Positions 20,734 to 33,200 of a stretch of DNA of 64,000 nt are shown here, in pieces. The translations under genes and the position numbers were made by a program. How positions within the stretch are numbered: position 1 is the first letter of the stretch; every line of letters begins with the position of its first letter. A model generated the notes under the pieces. It made no database searches, was not told the origin of the DNA, and saw only the letters and a list, made by a program, of their open reading frames with translations. The DNA lies in contig NC_054885.1 of assembly GCF_018320785.1 (NCBI RefSeq), positions 6,646,921-6,710,920 of the forward strand, read 5' to 3'. This DNA is from Cheilinus undulatus. Taxonomy: Eukaryota; Chordata; Actinopteri; Labriformes; Labridae.

Positions 20734-23700
20734 TCATGTGGTGTGAATATCCGGTAGACTGTTTGGGTTTGGGGGCAGAGCAGGCTCAGGCACCTCTGTG
20801 TTGAAAATCGCTGGGGGCTCCTCTCTAACTCTGTAAGACAGTCATCATTATGCAACAATAAAATACAACTGTCCCATAAATCAAATGTTAGTACATCACA
20901 CGACTTATGCTTTCTAAACTAAACATGAAAATGTTGGAAAAAATAAATCTGATCGTGCTTCTTAATAGCAAAGCTGAGGTTTAATTGTGTATTCTTGAGT
21001 TTCTTACCCGGCAGCATCGCTGTCAATGATGCTGTTCTTCTCAGTGGATGCAGATAAAGCCATATGTTGGCTCACTTTCCTATCAAAGAGAATACAGAGT
21101 TGCAAGTGAACAAAGAAATTAAAAGTGTAGCAATGTTGCAGCACTTTGGCGTTTGTTCACTCAGATCTGCAGCCCGTCTCGGAAATAGGGATGTCACTTT
21201 AGGTCAACATGATTCCCATGGACTTGAATACTGCTAACAGACTTTTAAGACTCACCAAAAGTTCTCTGTTTTGAGATGTATTGCAGCCATCAAATTCAAA
21301 CTGAGCTTCATAAAATAGTAAAATGTCTCAGTTTAAACATCTGACATGTTGGTGATGTTCTACTGTGAATAGAATGGGTTTATGAGATTTTCTATCATTG
21401 CATTCATTCATAAAATTATTTTACACAGCGCCCCAACTTTTTTTGGATTTGGGGTTGCACATTTTAAACACGGATATGGATGCTATTAATGCAAAAGTAT
21501 CTCCATTTTGTAAAGAAAGCTTATAAGCTCTGTTGAGCAATAAAAGTGAAAGAAAATCAAGGAAAAACCCCCGTCCAATACTCCTGATACCTTGTCATCT
21601 CCCCTTTCCTTGTTCCTTGTCTATATTAACAGCAAATATTCCCATAAATCCTGGCACATAACTCTGCAGTTCAGTCTGATTTAACGTTTGTAACCAGGCT
21701 TTTTCTTTATTGTTTTATAGCATCTGGGTGGGAAAGAAAAAAAAGAAAAATTGGTCGAAGAACCGCTGAAGCTTAATGGCATCCTCTTCATGTGAAGTTT
21801 GGCCTCAGTGAGGTTAGAAAAGTAGAAGTTTTCTGTCCATTTTCATGAATTAACACTGTGCAGAAATACTTATGAATATTTTATGAAATATAATATTGGA
21901 AAAGTGTTATTACCTTGTGGCCCGTCCATTCATTTTAGCAAAGAGAAGCCTTAGCACTTGTTCCTTCTGCTCCCAGGTGAGATCTGAGATTTCGACTTTG
22001 CTGCCTGGCTGATGAGTCCTGTAAAAAGAAGATGAAACCAAAGTCTGGGCTGAGACAAACCGAAGTGTGTAGCAGTTTGAGGACTGAGCTTAAGACTACT
22101 TACTGCTGCTAAATCTTGATTAAAAATAAGGATAAAACAGATGTAGAAGTTATGTAACTCATAGGAAGTGGACCTACCATTGTGCAGCCGCCTCCATGTC
22201 TGCATACACAGAGTTGGTACTGCTGGGGCTTTTATGAAAGGTGCGGATTGGTGGAACTTCAGCCTTCCGGCTGTGGCTTCTCTCATCCTCCAGCGGTAAG
22301 CCTGCTGTGCCTCTTTTTTGTACTGCAGCCTGCTGGCCGTGATTTCCTCCGTCACCTGAGCCAGGGCCTCGTGGAAGAACTGTTCCAGCTCTGTGCGCTG
22401 CTCCACAATGATGCTCGCTAACCTCTTGATGCGCCCTAATTCCCTCTCTCGCATGGCAAGGACCTTCTGCAGCTTCTCCAACTCTACCTGGCTGGCCTGG
22501 GTCATAACTAGAGTCTTTTCTTTCTCCCTCTCCATCTCTCGCTTTGATTCCTCAGCTTTTACCTCCAAGGATTTCTCCAGGGATGCTACCTTGGCCTTCA
22601 GGTGAGAGAGCTCTCCTTTCTGGGCCTTCATCTGAGCTGCGTTCTTCTTTACAGTCAACTCAAATGTGTTCTGAGTGAGATGACAGAGGAACAAATTGTT
22701 AAAATGGATGACTTTATTTACCAACACTAGTAACTTGCAACTACCACTGACCACTAAGAGGCTGAGTAGAAGGTGGGAGGTTGAGCTAAGAGGGACTACA
22801 GACAAAAAGACAGAGGGTTGGCAAACAACACAGAAGGAAAATCCACCTAAAGCAGTGATCATTGAAACACTTTAATCAGGAATGACTTTATGTTTAATCA
22901 TTTTTTCAGAAATCCTCCTGTAAGCCATTATTAGCACATATTAAGCATGTTAAACGTGTATGTATCTGTTCAATCTTGATAAAAACTGCCACTTTCTATG
23001 GAAACTTCTGGCTTCAGGTGTTTTGAGAGTGCAATTTTCCTGCTTTGGTTTTCCATTTATCACTACACAGCACTGACAACAGCCACAGAAATGTTAAGCT
23101 CAAAAATTTCAGTCGCCCCCTTGTTGCTGGCTGCAATACAGGGACTGATCTCATTGTTGGAGCCTAAAAATTGCATACATTTGAAAGTAAATATATATAT
23201 ATATACAGAAACACATTATCTAGACCAGTTAAAACAGGGGTGTCAGACTCAGCCACAGCAGGGGCTGGAATCTGAATTTAGGTATAATCTGAGAGCCTAA
23301 CAGGGTCAGCATTTAATCATAAACTGTCAACCTCATTTTCACCAGTAATAAAATATAGGGGGGAAAATTAGCACAGGTGATACATGATTTTGAGATTCAA
23401 AAAGTCAAAATTATAAGTTTAAAGACTCAAAATCTGAAACAAAAAGGCCAAACTGATTTGTTCAAAAGGTAAAAACACAATAAAGTTTTTAATAGGCAAA
23501 AACATGAGCTAGAAAGTTGAAATCATGAGTCTAAAAGGTAAAAATATGGGATTAAAGTCAAAATTAGGATCTGAAACAGCCAAAACATGAGATAAAATTC
23601 AAAATCATAAGTAAAAAAGGTCAAAAAATGACTTAAAATTTCAAATTGTGGGTTTAAAAGGTCAAAATATGATATTAATAGTCAAAACCATTGGTTAAAA

Positions 23701-25140
23701 AGGTGAAAATATGGATTGAAATTTGAAATTGTGAATCTAAAAGGTCAAAATGTGAACTACAAAGTCAAAATCTTAAGTTTAAGTTGTAATTGTTAGATGC
23801 AAAATTTAAAATATGAAATAAAAACACAAATTAATTTATTTTTCCACATTACTGACATTTTATGTAATTATTTTTACTCTTGAATTTTACACATTTTTAC
23901 TTAAAGATATTTTATATCATCAAGGTTAAGTTTACTTTTTTATACTGGAGTAATTCTGCAGACCTTGTACCGGTGGGCCAGTTCTAATAAAAATATGAAC
24001 TGATCTTGCGGGCTGTAAAACTGTGCCCCTGGCCGGATTTGGCCCCCGGGCCTTGAGTTTGACACCCCTGATTTAAAAAATTTATTTGGTTTATTTAAAA
24101 GTTTGACCCCCAAAGTGCCTGCTCATTAAAAAAACGTGCCCTTGTACAAATGTAGTTGATGACCCCTGACCTAGAGTACATTCTGAGCACATCTGACAAG
24201 TTCTTTATCACCGAAATGACCAAAAATGCCGGCGAATCTATCTAGACACTTCATGGTTCAAACAAACCTTGTCCAGCATCAGGGATGCGTTTTCCTTTGT
24301 CAGTGAGTTTCTCACTTTTTCAAGCTCTTCTGTCTCTTTTATGTGATATTTCAGCGCTTCATTGAGGCGGACGTTCTCCCTGAACACGGAGCGTAAGGAG
24401 TCGTCCAACTGCCTAAACAGGTCACAGAACAAACAAAAGTTATTAAAAAACCCTGGGTTAATAGCTCTTACAAGAAGAAAAACAAGAGTTTGTTTATATT
24501 CTAAGGTAGCCTGTCTGTGAAAATGTTAATCTTACCTGAAAGAAGTCCAAAAAGTAACATGTGGAGTTCCACAAGGTTCAGTATTAGGACTTGAGTTAGT
24601 TAAATAAATGATATTTGTCTAGAATCTTATACATTGGAATTTGAAGTGTTTGCAGATGACACACATTGTCATTGATAAACCTGCAGGACCACACTGGTAT
24701 CATTGGTAAAGTTCTGTAAGCTCCAAAACGTACTAAATATAGCAGAAGTACTCATCTCATTGCCTGAAGTGTAATAATCTGTCACTTTCAAGCATGCATT
24801 GCACTCTGTTCAAGGGCGGAAAAAGATGCGATCACTGGCTTCACTGATGTACACTGCCTGAACATGAACAACCGCTGTGGTTGAGAAAAAAAAAACATTA
24901 TTCTACCTTTATTTACATGCACAACACACATGACTGAAGTATTTCCTCCTTACAAGCAAAGCAAATTAGAGAAGAGTTTAAAGAATAGCAGAAACATGCT
25001 TACGTGATGGCTTCACTGTGGGCTTTCTTCACAAACACAGCTATCCTCTCCTCAGCTTCACTCTCCAGCTGAGCCTAAAGAGATTTCAAAACTCACCTCA
25101 TGTTTCACAGTCACAAGCTAGTTTTAAGGTAATCTTTATT

Positions 25141-25171
<31 letters not shown>

Positions 25172-26978
25172 CCTTTTCCTGTAAGAATTTACACTCCATA
25201 TGGTTCAGGTTTTCCTTGAATTCCTTCTCAGCAGCAGCCTTGCTTTCTCTCATCTAAAACAATACAAACAACATCATTACTGGTCAACAGAAAGGAGAAC
25301 TCTTTAATGAGAACTATCTATGATACTCACATCACTGAGCTCCTGCTCCATCTGATATTTCATCTTCTGGAACTCCTTTATTTCCCTAAACCCATCCTGG
25401 ATCCTGTCAAAATCACTGGACCTCTTTCTGAACAGTTCCTTCATCTCATTGATTTGGAGAGTGTAATCTTCAGCCTGTAAAGACAGCCGTATAATTAGAT
25501 CCACAAAATAAGAAAAACTAGGAAAGAATTACATTTAGCTCCATATTTCGATTTCATAAACAGAATTTCAATGCAGATGTGTAATTTTCAGAGAAATTAA
25601 CATTATTTTCTTTTCTAATTTTCATCTCTGTAATCGTGTTATGGCTCTTTCCTAGTAACATTTACGTATCCAAAGGCACTGATAATTCCCTCTTAAATAA
25701 GAGGCATACATAGAGTGTCATCAGTTAATCCAACACCAGTTTAACTGTGACACCGGTTCTGTGCATTGGGAAAAATAAATGATACACAAGTTATATCTTT
25801 TGGCTGTGTTTTTCTACCTTTCTGAAATTTTGAAAAATCGAAACATGTAACCAAGATTTTTAAGAACATAAACATTTCAAAATTTAAAATTGTGTTTGTG
25901 GTTTCTATTTACTTTTGATTTCATCTATTATTAAAAAATCCTTGAAGTCACGTCTTCAGAGTTGAACACAAACAGTGACATGTAGACATTTTGCTCAGTG
26001 CACCTGTCAAAACATCAATATCACGAGTATTTTTTTTCCTGTGTGCGTCCATTTTTAAATTAACAGCATGGATTTCACCCCTCAAACTGTAAATATTTCA
26101 AGCGATTCATTGTGATTTCAAAATGTGTGTACTAATTGTGCGATTAACTCGATTAATATTGACAGCCCTTATTTTTACTTAGCATTTCCACTAACATTGG
26201 GATTACCTCTCCCAGACGTGTGGTATATAAGTTTGACATAGTTCTGATTGTTGCTATGTTTTATAAAAAATAGGATGATCTGTCAGATTTAAAAAATCTG
26301 TTTGGGAAAATGCCCATTTTATTTTTCTGGAGATGGAATTCAGGGAGGCTTTAGCATCCCAACAAAAAGTCTAAAGTCGCCTTTTTTACAGCTCATATGA
26401 ATCATGCTTTTTAGGCTGTATTTCTCTTTTAGTGGATGTGTTTCTAAAATGCACTCACCTGCTTGTTTTTCTCTTCACGCGCCAACAACTGTTGAGTTTT
26501 GAGACTTTTTTGCAGCATGTTAATCTGTCAAAACATGATAAAGAATAATTAAACAGCTCAATAACATTTGTTGTTAATGATTTACATGAAGAAACTCAAA
26601 CCTCTTCCTCTTTAGCAGCTTCTTGTCTGTTCATAAAGTCAGTCATATCGATTGAGTCCTTCTCCGCGCGGTACAGTTTGTTGGTGAGCTCCTCGTTAGC
26701 GCGTGCCAGCTTGTGGCAGGCCTCGCGGTACTGCGCGAGCGACTGCTCGGTGGCCTCTAACCTGAGCTGCCATAGAGCTGCGTTAGCTCGGGCTTTCTCC
26801 ATGTCAGACTCCCTGTCCGCTTTAGACTCCTGTTTGGAGTCTTTCTTTCCCTTCCTGAGACAAAAACACAAGAGGAGGTTTAGTCGGAGTTCCTGATTAA
26901 ACAACAGTGAAGAAGAAAGTGTTCCAACTCTTACCCGGCTTTGGCCTTCTTTACTTTGGTGACTTTCTTCTTCGGCAT
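20734..26978 (-). CDS. bbof1: Basal body-orientation factor 1, with apparent frameshift
   Basis: Eleven coding exons: 26935-26978, 26602-26854, 26459-26524, 25331-25474, 25173-25253, 25004-25074, 24268-24412, 22178-22670, 21914-22018, 21008-21079 and 20734-20830. Start MPKKKVTKVKKAKAGKGKK, then long coiled coils (ALWQLRLEATEQSLAQYREA, KKAHSEAITQLD, VFRENVRLNEALKYHIKETE) and a conserved C-terminal motif LTWEQKEQVLRLLFAKMNG in exon 9. BBOF1 (CCDC176) is a basal-body/axonemal protein of ciliated cells that keeps cilia aligned. Exon 8 is 493 bases, but phase needs 494. The frame reads RMREATAGRLKF and then must shift near 22250-22256 to continue PPIRTFHKSPSSTNSVYADM into exon 9. Without the shift, translation leaves the conserved frame. 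With one base restored the length would be 523 residues, near the human protein. This is either an assembly or sequencing error, or a real lesion. Confidence 0.88.
21270..21480 (+). mobile_element. Tc1/mariner 3'-end fragment
   Basis: It contains gcagccatcaaattcaaact, aaaatgtctcagtttaaaca and cacagcgccccaactttttt, the same 3' end as the element at 4205-4692. The remainder of the transposon is missing. It lies in a bbof1 intron. Confidence 0.65.
23235..24070 (-). mobile_element. hAT-type MITE, family A, copy 2
   Basis: Ends are caggggtgtcagactcagcc and, reversed, caggggtgtcaaactcaagg. The target duplication is agttaaaa (23227-23234) against atttaaaa (24071-24078), 7 of 8. The interior is a degenerate array of units like aaaaggtcaaaatatgagtt, the reverse complement of the array in copy 1 at 6695-7553. 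It lies in bbof1 intron 7. Confidence 0.85.
24540..24690 (+). mobile_element. LINE reverse-transcriptase fragment
   Basis: One frame reads VTCGVPQGSVLG, and a nearby shifted frame reads EFEVFADDTH. These are the adjacent RT motifs of CR1/L2-type LINEs (GVPQGSVLGP...FADDT). Internal sequence is lost and stops are present, so this is a decayed scrap in bbof1 intron 6. Confidence 0.7.
25133..25171 (+). repeat. (AAT)n microsatellite
   Basis: About a dozen AAT/ATA units, ending at the donor of bbof1 exon 5 (the minus-strand donor lies at 25171-25172). It is probably length-polymorphic, and this close could affect splicing. Confidence 0.85.
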
Positions 26979-27368
26979 GACTGATAGCTGCTAGTACAGG
27001 CTAAACAACAGCAAAATAAGCTGTAGGGTAGTTTCAAAGCTCGCCTGTCTGTGATGTTAGCTCCTGCTCTGAGTGCTTCTGTGGTGTTGTCGCTAAGGAG
27101 ACGCTGTCACAGAGAAGAGGTCATATTTCCTAACCTTGCCTTTCATTGTAGCATTTAAAAGGGTAACTAAACCCCAGAGTTAAGGCTGAAGTAGGTCACA
27201 TCTACCCTAGCTTTAAAAAAAAAAAACACCATCAGACTATTTCAGGCCTGAATGCTTTTAACCCCTACTTTATTTATGCATTTATTATTTTTGCACTAGG
27301 TCACCTTAACACTATATTCTCACCTGTATTTGTGTATATGCCCTTTAAAGTGCTCTACCCATCTACAC
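26979..27368. other. bbof1 upstream region
   Basis: No gene. The first 130 bases upstream of the bbof1 start should include its 5' UTR and promoter. I see no confident X-box or other motif. Further out the sequence is unremarkable up to the Tc1 element. Confidence 0.4.
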
Positions 27369-28839
27369 TACATGGACAAAAGTATTTGGCCACATCTGTT
27401 AATTGTTGAACTCCGTTGTTTCAATCAAACTTGTTACCACAGGTGCATAAAATCATGCACTTAGCCATGCAGTCTCCTGGGTACTCCACAGTCAACTGTA
27501 AGTGATATTAGAAAGTGGAAGCGTTTAGGAACAACAGCAACTCAGCCATGAAGAGGAAGACCACGTAAAATCACAGAGCGGGGTCAACAACTGCTGGGTG
27601 CATGGTGCTTTAAGTCGTCAAATTCCATAGCTGAAGAGTTCTTAGCGTCCACTTGCATTAATCGAAGCACAAAAAATGTGCAGCAGGAGCTTCATGGAAT
27701 TGATTTGCATGGTCATGCAACCTCGTGCAAGCCTCATATCATCATGGAAGGGGTTGGATGGACTGTGGAGTGACAGATCACACTTCTCAAATGTTCTGGG
27801 TGAACATTTCATGACTGCATTTGTACCAACTGTGAAGTTTGGTGGAGGAGGGTAATGGTATGGGGCTGTTTTTCAGGGTTTGGGCTAGACCTATTATCTC
27901 CAGTGAAGGCCAGTCTTAATGCTTCAGCATACCAAGACATTCTTGACAATGCCAGCCTTACAACTTTGTGTCAACAGTTTGGGGAAGGCTCTTTTCTTTT
28001 CCAATATGACTGTGCCCCAGTGCACAAAGCAAGAAATATAAAGAGATGGCTTGATGAGTTTGGTGTGAAAGAATTTGCCTGGGCAGACCTCAATCCCATC
28101 AAGCAACTTTGGGAAAAACTGGAAGGGAGACTGCGAGCCAGACCATCTCGTCCAGCATCAGTCCTTGTCCTCATAAATGCTCTACAGCAGTGTTTCTCAA
28201 CCCTGCAAAACCACAATCTAAGTGGTGAAAAGTGGGAGAAATGGGTTAAAATGGCAACAAAAATAAGTTAAAAGTAGCAAAATGGTCAAAAGCAGCAAAA
28301 AAAAAGGGTGAAGAGGGACAAAATAGGCATAAAGTGGCAAAAACTGGTTGAAAAATGGGTGAAATGTGACAAAAAATGAGTTACACGTGGCAAGAATGGT
28401 CAAAGGGAGGCAACAACTTTGTAAACAAATGAGTGGAATGTGACTAAAATGGGAAAAAGCAGCAAAGAGTGGCAAAATGAGAAAAAGTGGCATCTAATGG
28501 GAAAAGGCGGCTTAAATTGGTGAAGTGGCAAAAAAGGGAGGAAAAAAATAGAGGTTGACAATTAAAGCCTCCCGTATAAGTGTGGGAAACAAACTGATTG
28601 AGAGAATAATATTTCAAATTAAGACAGAAAAGAGCCACACATTGAGTATCACTGCTCTACAGAATAAATGGGCACTAATTCCCACAGACTCCAAAATCTT
28701 TAGGAAAGCTTTCCAAGAGTGGAGGCTGTTATAGCTGCAAAAGGGGGCCAGCATTTAATGAATACAATGTCATTAGTCCCTGCTGGTGTTTGCCATAGAT
28801 TTGCCATATTTGGTGGTGGTAAGACTTTTTGTTCATGTA
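27369..28839 (+). mobile_element. Tc1-like transposon, decayed, with a nested hAT MITE
   Basis: Left end TAcatggacaaaagtatttgg and right end cttttt-gttcatgTA form weak inverted repeats on TA. N-terminal transposase remains are visible at about 27490-27600 (gaagaccacgtaaaatcac encodes a RPRKIT-like motif). A frame at 27855-28187 encodes the C-terminal catalytic part (MVWGCFSGFG, FQYDCAPVHKA, FAWADLNPIKQLWEKLE, with the DDE-family Asp in QYD). The coding region continues after the inserted MITE, at 28663-28760. It is inactive: the N-terminal frame is broken and the 3' part interrupted. Confidence 0.8.
28188..28654 (+). mobile_element. hAT-type MITE, family B, nested in Tc1
   Basis: Ends are cagtgtttctcaaccctgca and, reversed, cagtgatactcaatgtgtgg. 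The 8-base target duplication ctctacag is perfect (28180-28187 and 28655-28662). The interior is a degenerate array like aaagtggcaaaaatgggtga, and no transposase is present. It splits the Tc1 transposase frame. Confidence 0.9.
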
Positions 28840-28844
28840 GGTTT

Positions 28845-29110
28845 TCATTCATCCAGGTCACAGTTATCCAAGGCTTGATCCAAATGGGCAACTTGACTCG
28901 GTTGAGAACGCTTTGCCTCCTGTTGACATCTCAGGTTCTTGTAGTCCACTAAATTCACATCTGTCTGCTCATACGCTTTTACCAGTCGGAGGGTATCCTT
29001 CCTGAAATGCCAAGCAAGATATCTACAAGGTGGACTTCTTGAAGATGTTTGGCTTCTCCAACAGAAGAAGCCTTTTGGAGGAGAGGTCCTCAAGAACCTC
29101 AAGCAAGTCT
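28845..29110. repeat. Possible interspersed repeat remnant
   Basis: It includes cttcttgaagatgtttggct, then ctccaacagaagaagccttt, which resembles a phrase seen in many teleost interspersed repeats. It has an 85-codon minus-strand frame without recognisable domains. The family is not identified. Confidence 0.35.
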
Positions 29111-29324
29111 AGTATTTATAGCGTGTTCATAGTGATTGTGGAGGATCCAATGAGCATGAGGGATAAAAAAAGAACTGATCACCTTAACTTGTGATCAGTG
29201 GATATGGGTTTTTGTAAGTTGGGATAATGCTACACATCTATCAACTCTCTTTCTCAAAAATGCATCAGTTGAGTAACAGAAGACTTAAAGAGGAGTCTGA
29301 AGACAACACGTACAAAGCTAAATG

Positions 29325-29330
29325 TTTAAT
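29325..29330 (-). terminator. Candidate poldip3 poly(A) signal
   Basis: A minus-strand ATTAAA about 915 bases past the poldip3 stop. The stretch 29331-30243 holds no other gene and is probably the poldip3 3' UTR. Confidence 0.35.
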
Positions 29331-30243
29331 GACAACATTTCACAGACAGATCTGATCTCTACTCTCTTCTTCACTTACAAACCGAGAAAGCAACAAAAAA
29401 GCCATTTACAGTCCTGGAACATAAACGTATCCAACATACACCGGGAAGAATTTTAACATGTCCTGCTTGAAATGTGTACAACAAAGCAAAAACCAGTCGC
29501 ACAACAACAACTGGTGCAGCAATAATGGAGAAAATAAACATAATATGACAGTTTGTTAGCTGGTTTCATGAAAACACTGTGTTATAGTTTCTGCACATCC
29601 CTGATTCAGTTAATGTCTTAAAGGTGTGCCGCCGTTTCCAATGTCCTTTTCCATCAGATACATACTAAAAACAGCTGGATTATTCTCTTTACCTCTTAGT
29701 CTTTAGATCATTTTATGCATTCAGGAATTCTAAAAAGAGATGAACCTTATGATTGAACATGCCTGTGTGGACATTCAAGGCCTTAAGAATAACAAAACCC
29801 CTCAATTATGGCATTACTTAGTGTCAGAAAGTTATCTTTTTAGCTCTTTTTCCACCTCTTTAGGGATATGTCAATATTTTCGTTAAACCCAAGTATTAAA
29901 AACTCATAGGAGCTATTGTTAATGTGACAAAAAACTTTAAGAAAATTCCCAAACACCTGATTTAATCCGGCATCCCCCACCATGTTGCATTAAAATAACA
30001 AATATAATTATGCGTCCTTCAGTGGTGCATCTTAAGAACAAACGCTTGACATTTCAGTACCTAAAAACCAAAAATCAGGATGTTCTGTCTCCATTAAGGT
30101 GGTCGCATTTATCAAATGTGTACAAAATCAGTTTCTAATGAGAGGATGAACGGCTGCCTGCTGTCACAGTGAAAATGAAGGTTTGTATGTGAACACTAAA
30201 TGCAGAAACATGTTTATGAACAGAATTATTCACACGACACAAG

Positions 30244-33200
30244 TTATATCTTGATGCGGAAGGCGGTGGCCTGTGAGCTTGGCGGCTCGGTGGTGGAGGT
30301 GGACTGTGTCGTGGATTTGAACAGAGCTTTGAGGATGGTCTGGGGGTCCACCTCCGGAGTGGGCTGAGAGGAAGCTCGCTGACCCGCGGGGCGAGACAAG
30401 GACGGGGGCAGACCGTCTTTCTTTGTGCCGCTGCCTGTGCCGGGAGTGTCGCTCAGCCTCCTGTATGAGTCAGCGAGAGGAGAGATGTCACATTTAGTCA
30501 GATAAAATGATGCTGAAGAAAGCATGGCATTTTGAGAGCTGTGTGGAACATGCACGTCAAAAATCATAGACAAAGATCTGATTATTAATTTACAGTAAAA
30601 TCTGGAATACAAGTCATGCTGGTATATAAGCTTCAGTCTGTTTTGGGGGTCTGCCACAGGTGAAAAGGTTTAAACTATCTACCTCCTTAATGAATCTCAG
30701 TGTTTAAAGCAAAATTAAACAGTATTTTTTAGCTATTTGCAGCAACAGTATTATATCAGGAATATTACAAAGTTAAAATAGATGACACTTTAAGTGCTTC
30801 TTAAAAACAAACCTATAAAAAGGTATACCCAACTCATGTCTGTACACAAGATCACAGAAAAATGCTCTCTGCCATCGCTCATGTAGTTTTAAGTTTCATT
30901 TCTCTCCTGCTGAGTTGCGTCAAGCCGCCACTGACGACACCACATTTCCAGATGTGAGCATTCACAATTAAAGCACTTGAGAAAAACAGCAACTACAGAC
31001 TTTTATTAAAGACAACTTGGCAGAAATAGCGTGTTTGCTACAACACTGAGCTCAGGATAAACTGAGTTTATCCGCTGCAGCTCACAGCTTGTGTTAAAGC
31101 TCTAGACAGGCTGACGGAAACTCAACGCAGGAACTAAAGGCTCTGCCAAGCAAGCATACTTGCCATATGTTGCCCTTATTACATTACATTAAACTTCTAG
31201 AGAAGAGAAAACATGTTTTACCTGTTTACTGTGGCATGTTAACTACACTGACACTAGGAGGTGGCATTCAGTTACTGGCCTCAAAACTTAGCCCACTACT
31301 GTGACTGGCAGTTTGACCTATCAATGGTGTAGATTTTTGCCTTTATTTGTGCGCTACAACACAACAAATGATGGCTTCAATAAAATCCATAAAAGTGGCA
31401 AAAATAATACCAGTGATGGTATTGATGCTAGTTTACCACACACCCCTGGTACTAAGTTTGTAATCCTGTAAACCTTAGTTGAGCTCTCATCCCATAATAA
31501 CACTGATTGTTACGAAGAATGGACTAATAACCAACATTTCTGCTAACCTCCTCCTGTCACTTGTTTTTGATGGAGGAATCTTTCCACTGAAACAGGTGCT
31601 CCATGAGGTCTATTTACTTAGCAATATACAACTCTCTCTTTAAATTGAGATTAAGATCTTCTGATGGAGAAAAGATGGTAAAAAGTGGCGCTGGCAGCCC
31701 CCTCTGTATCCCAGCATGCTCTGCATCAGCTTGCAATAAGAGATGAACGAGGGCGATAAAATTGCATGCAATTAGGTGATGGCTAAGTTCTGATGATCCA
31801 AAAATTGCAGCGCTAAAAAAATCTCTTTCCTCAATATGCAGCCCCCTACTCAACATTTAAAAAAGGTGTTCAAAGTGCGTTGCATGCATCAATTTACATA
31901 GTAAATTTTGTAGGGCAAGAGACAAAGCACGAAAAGAACAGTGTATGGGTGTGTTTGTTTCAGTTTGATTCTGCAGGATTAGGGTCTTACATAAAGGTCT
32001 AACATATGTAAGAAAGGAGAAAGAAGTTTGCAGGCTCACTTACAATAGAATAGGCTGATCAGAAGTGATGACGTTTCCCTGAATATGAAGGTTACACTTC
32101 ATCGGTTGCCCTGGGAAGAGACGGGAGGAAAAGATCAAATGGATGATTCACAGGAAGCTTTGAATCTCACTGCTGCTGACGACATCTGACCCTGCTCTTC
32201 TTCACACACAATCATAACCCCAAAACCTACGGCTATGTTATCACTCACCGTCGAGGCACCGGTTGTTGTACTTCCTGTATGCGCTCACTGCGTCCTCTTT
32301 ACGTACAAACACCACTTCAGCGACACCCACTTTCACCAGCCGGGCTCGCTTCAAGGCACCGCAAACACAGAACAACTCCTGAGTGGAGACATGGACTGAA
32401 TGAGTGATGATAATACTACAGTGCCAAACAAAAATTGTCAGAATGTTTGAGTTTGATATTCCGGATATTTAAGATACACAAAAATACAGATATTCGGACA
32501 TATTTTATTTAAAAACTGCTGCGAGAGAGAGCACTGTCTAAATTGGTAACATTTCTGTACCATACTGGTGCAATTTAGACAGCATTCAGCAATTTTTGAT
32601 GATTGAGAACAAGAAATTTCCTAGGTATATTTGCTATGGTTCCAAAACAGCTATCAATATAGTTGTTTTTACTAGTTTCATATCTAATATCTAAAGGCCC
32701 ATATCTTGACAAGCCTGAAACAAAAAGAAGATTTTTGTGAGAAAGATTTACTCACCACTATGTCCTCCTCTGTGACCCGTGGATGCAGGTTGTTCACTGT
32801 TATTTTTGTCCCCTCCAATGGACTGAAAGCAGGCTGGAAATAAATACAAAAACACCATAAGAAGGGTACAAAAGTAATAAAGAAGCACAGAAGTTCTCAG
32901 TATGCAGCAGTCCTAATGAGTGGTTCTTAAACACCAACTAGCCTGGATGGTATTGATCAAAAGGCAACATAATTATTGCATCAAACAAGCAGGCAATTTC
33001 CCAATTCTACTGGTTAATAAATGATGCCGAAAAAGATGGTTACCTGTGGAGGAGTGGGAGCTGCTGTGCTAGACTCTGCTGTGTTTTGCTGCAGAGTTCT
33101 GGAGACGGGCTGTAAGGCTGCAGCTGAGGACCGGGCTGCAGCGGCACTCGTGTTGGGCCGGGTAGGAGCCACGGGGACAGGAGGGCGTGGAGCTGTGTAA

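Noticed and set aside
20734-26978. Generic cilia coiled-coil gene of another family
   Set aside because: The ordered segments ALW.LRLE.TE, KKAHSEAI.QLD, VFRENVRLNEAL.YH.KET and TWEQKE.VLRLLFAKMNG together match BBOF1 as I know it.
27971-28216. Minus-strand frames within the Tc1 element and similar frames opposite coding exons
   Set aside because: They are shadows of the transposase or of host exons on the other strand.
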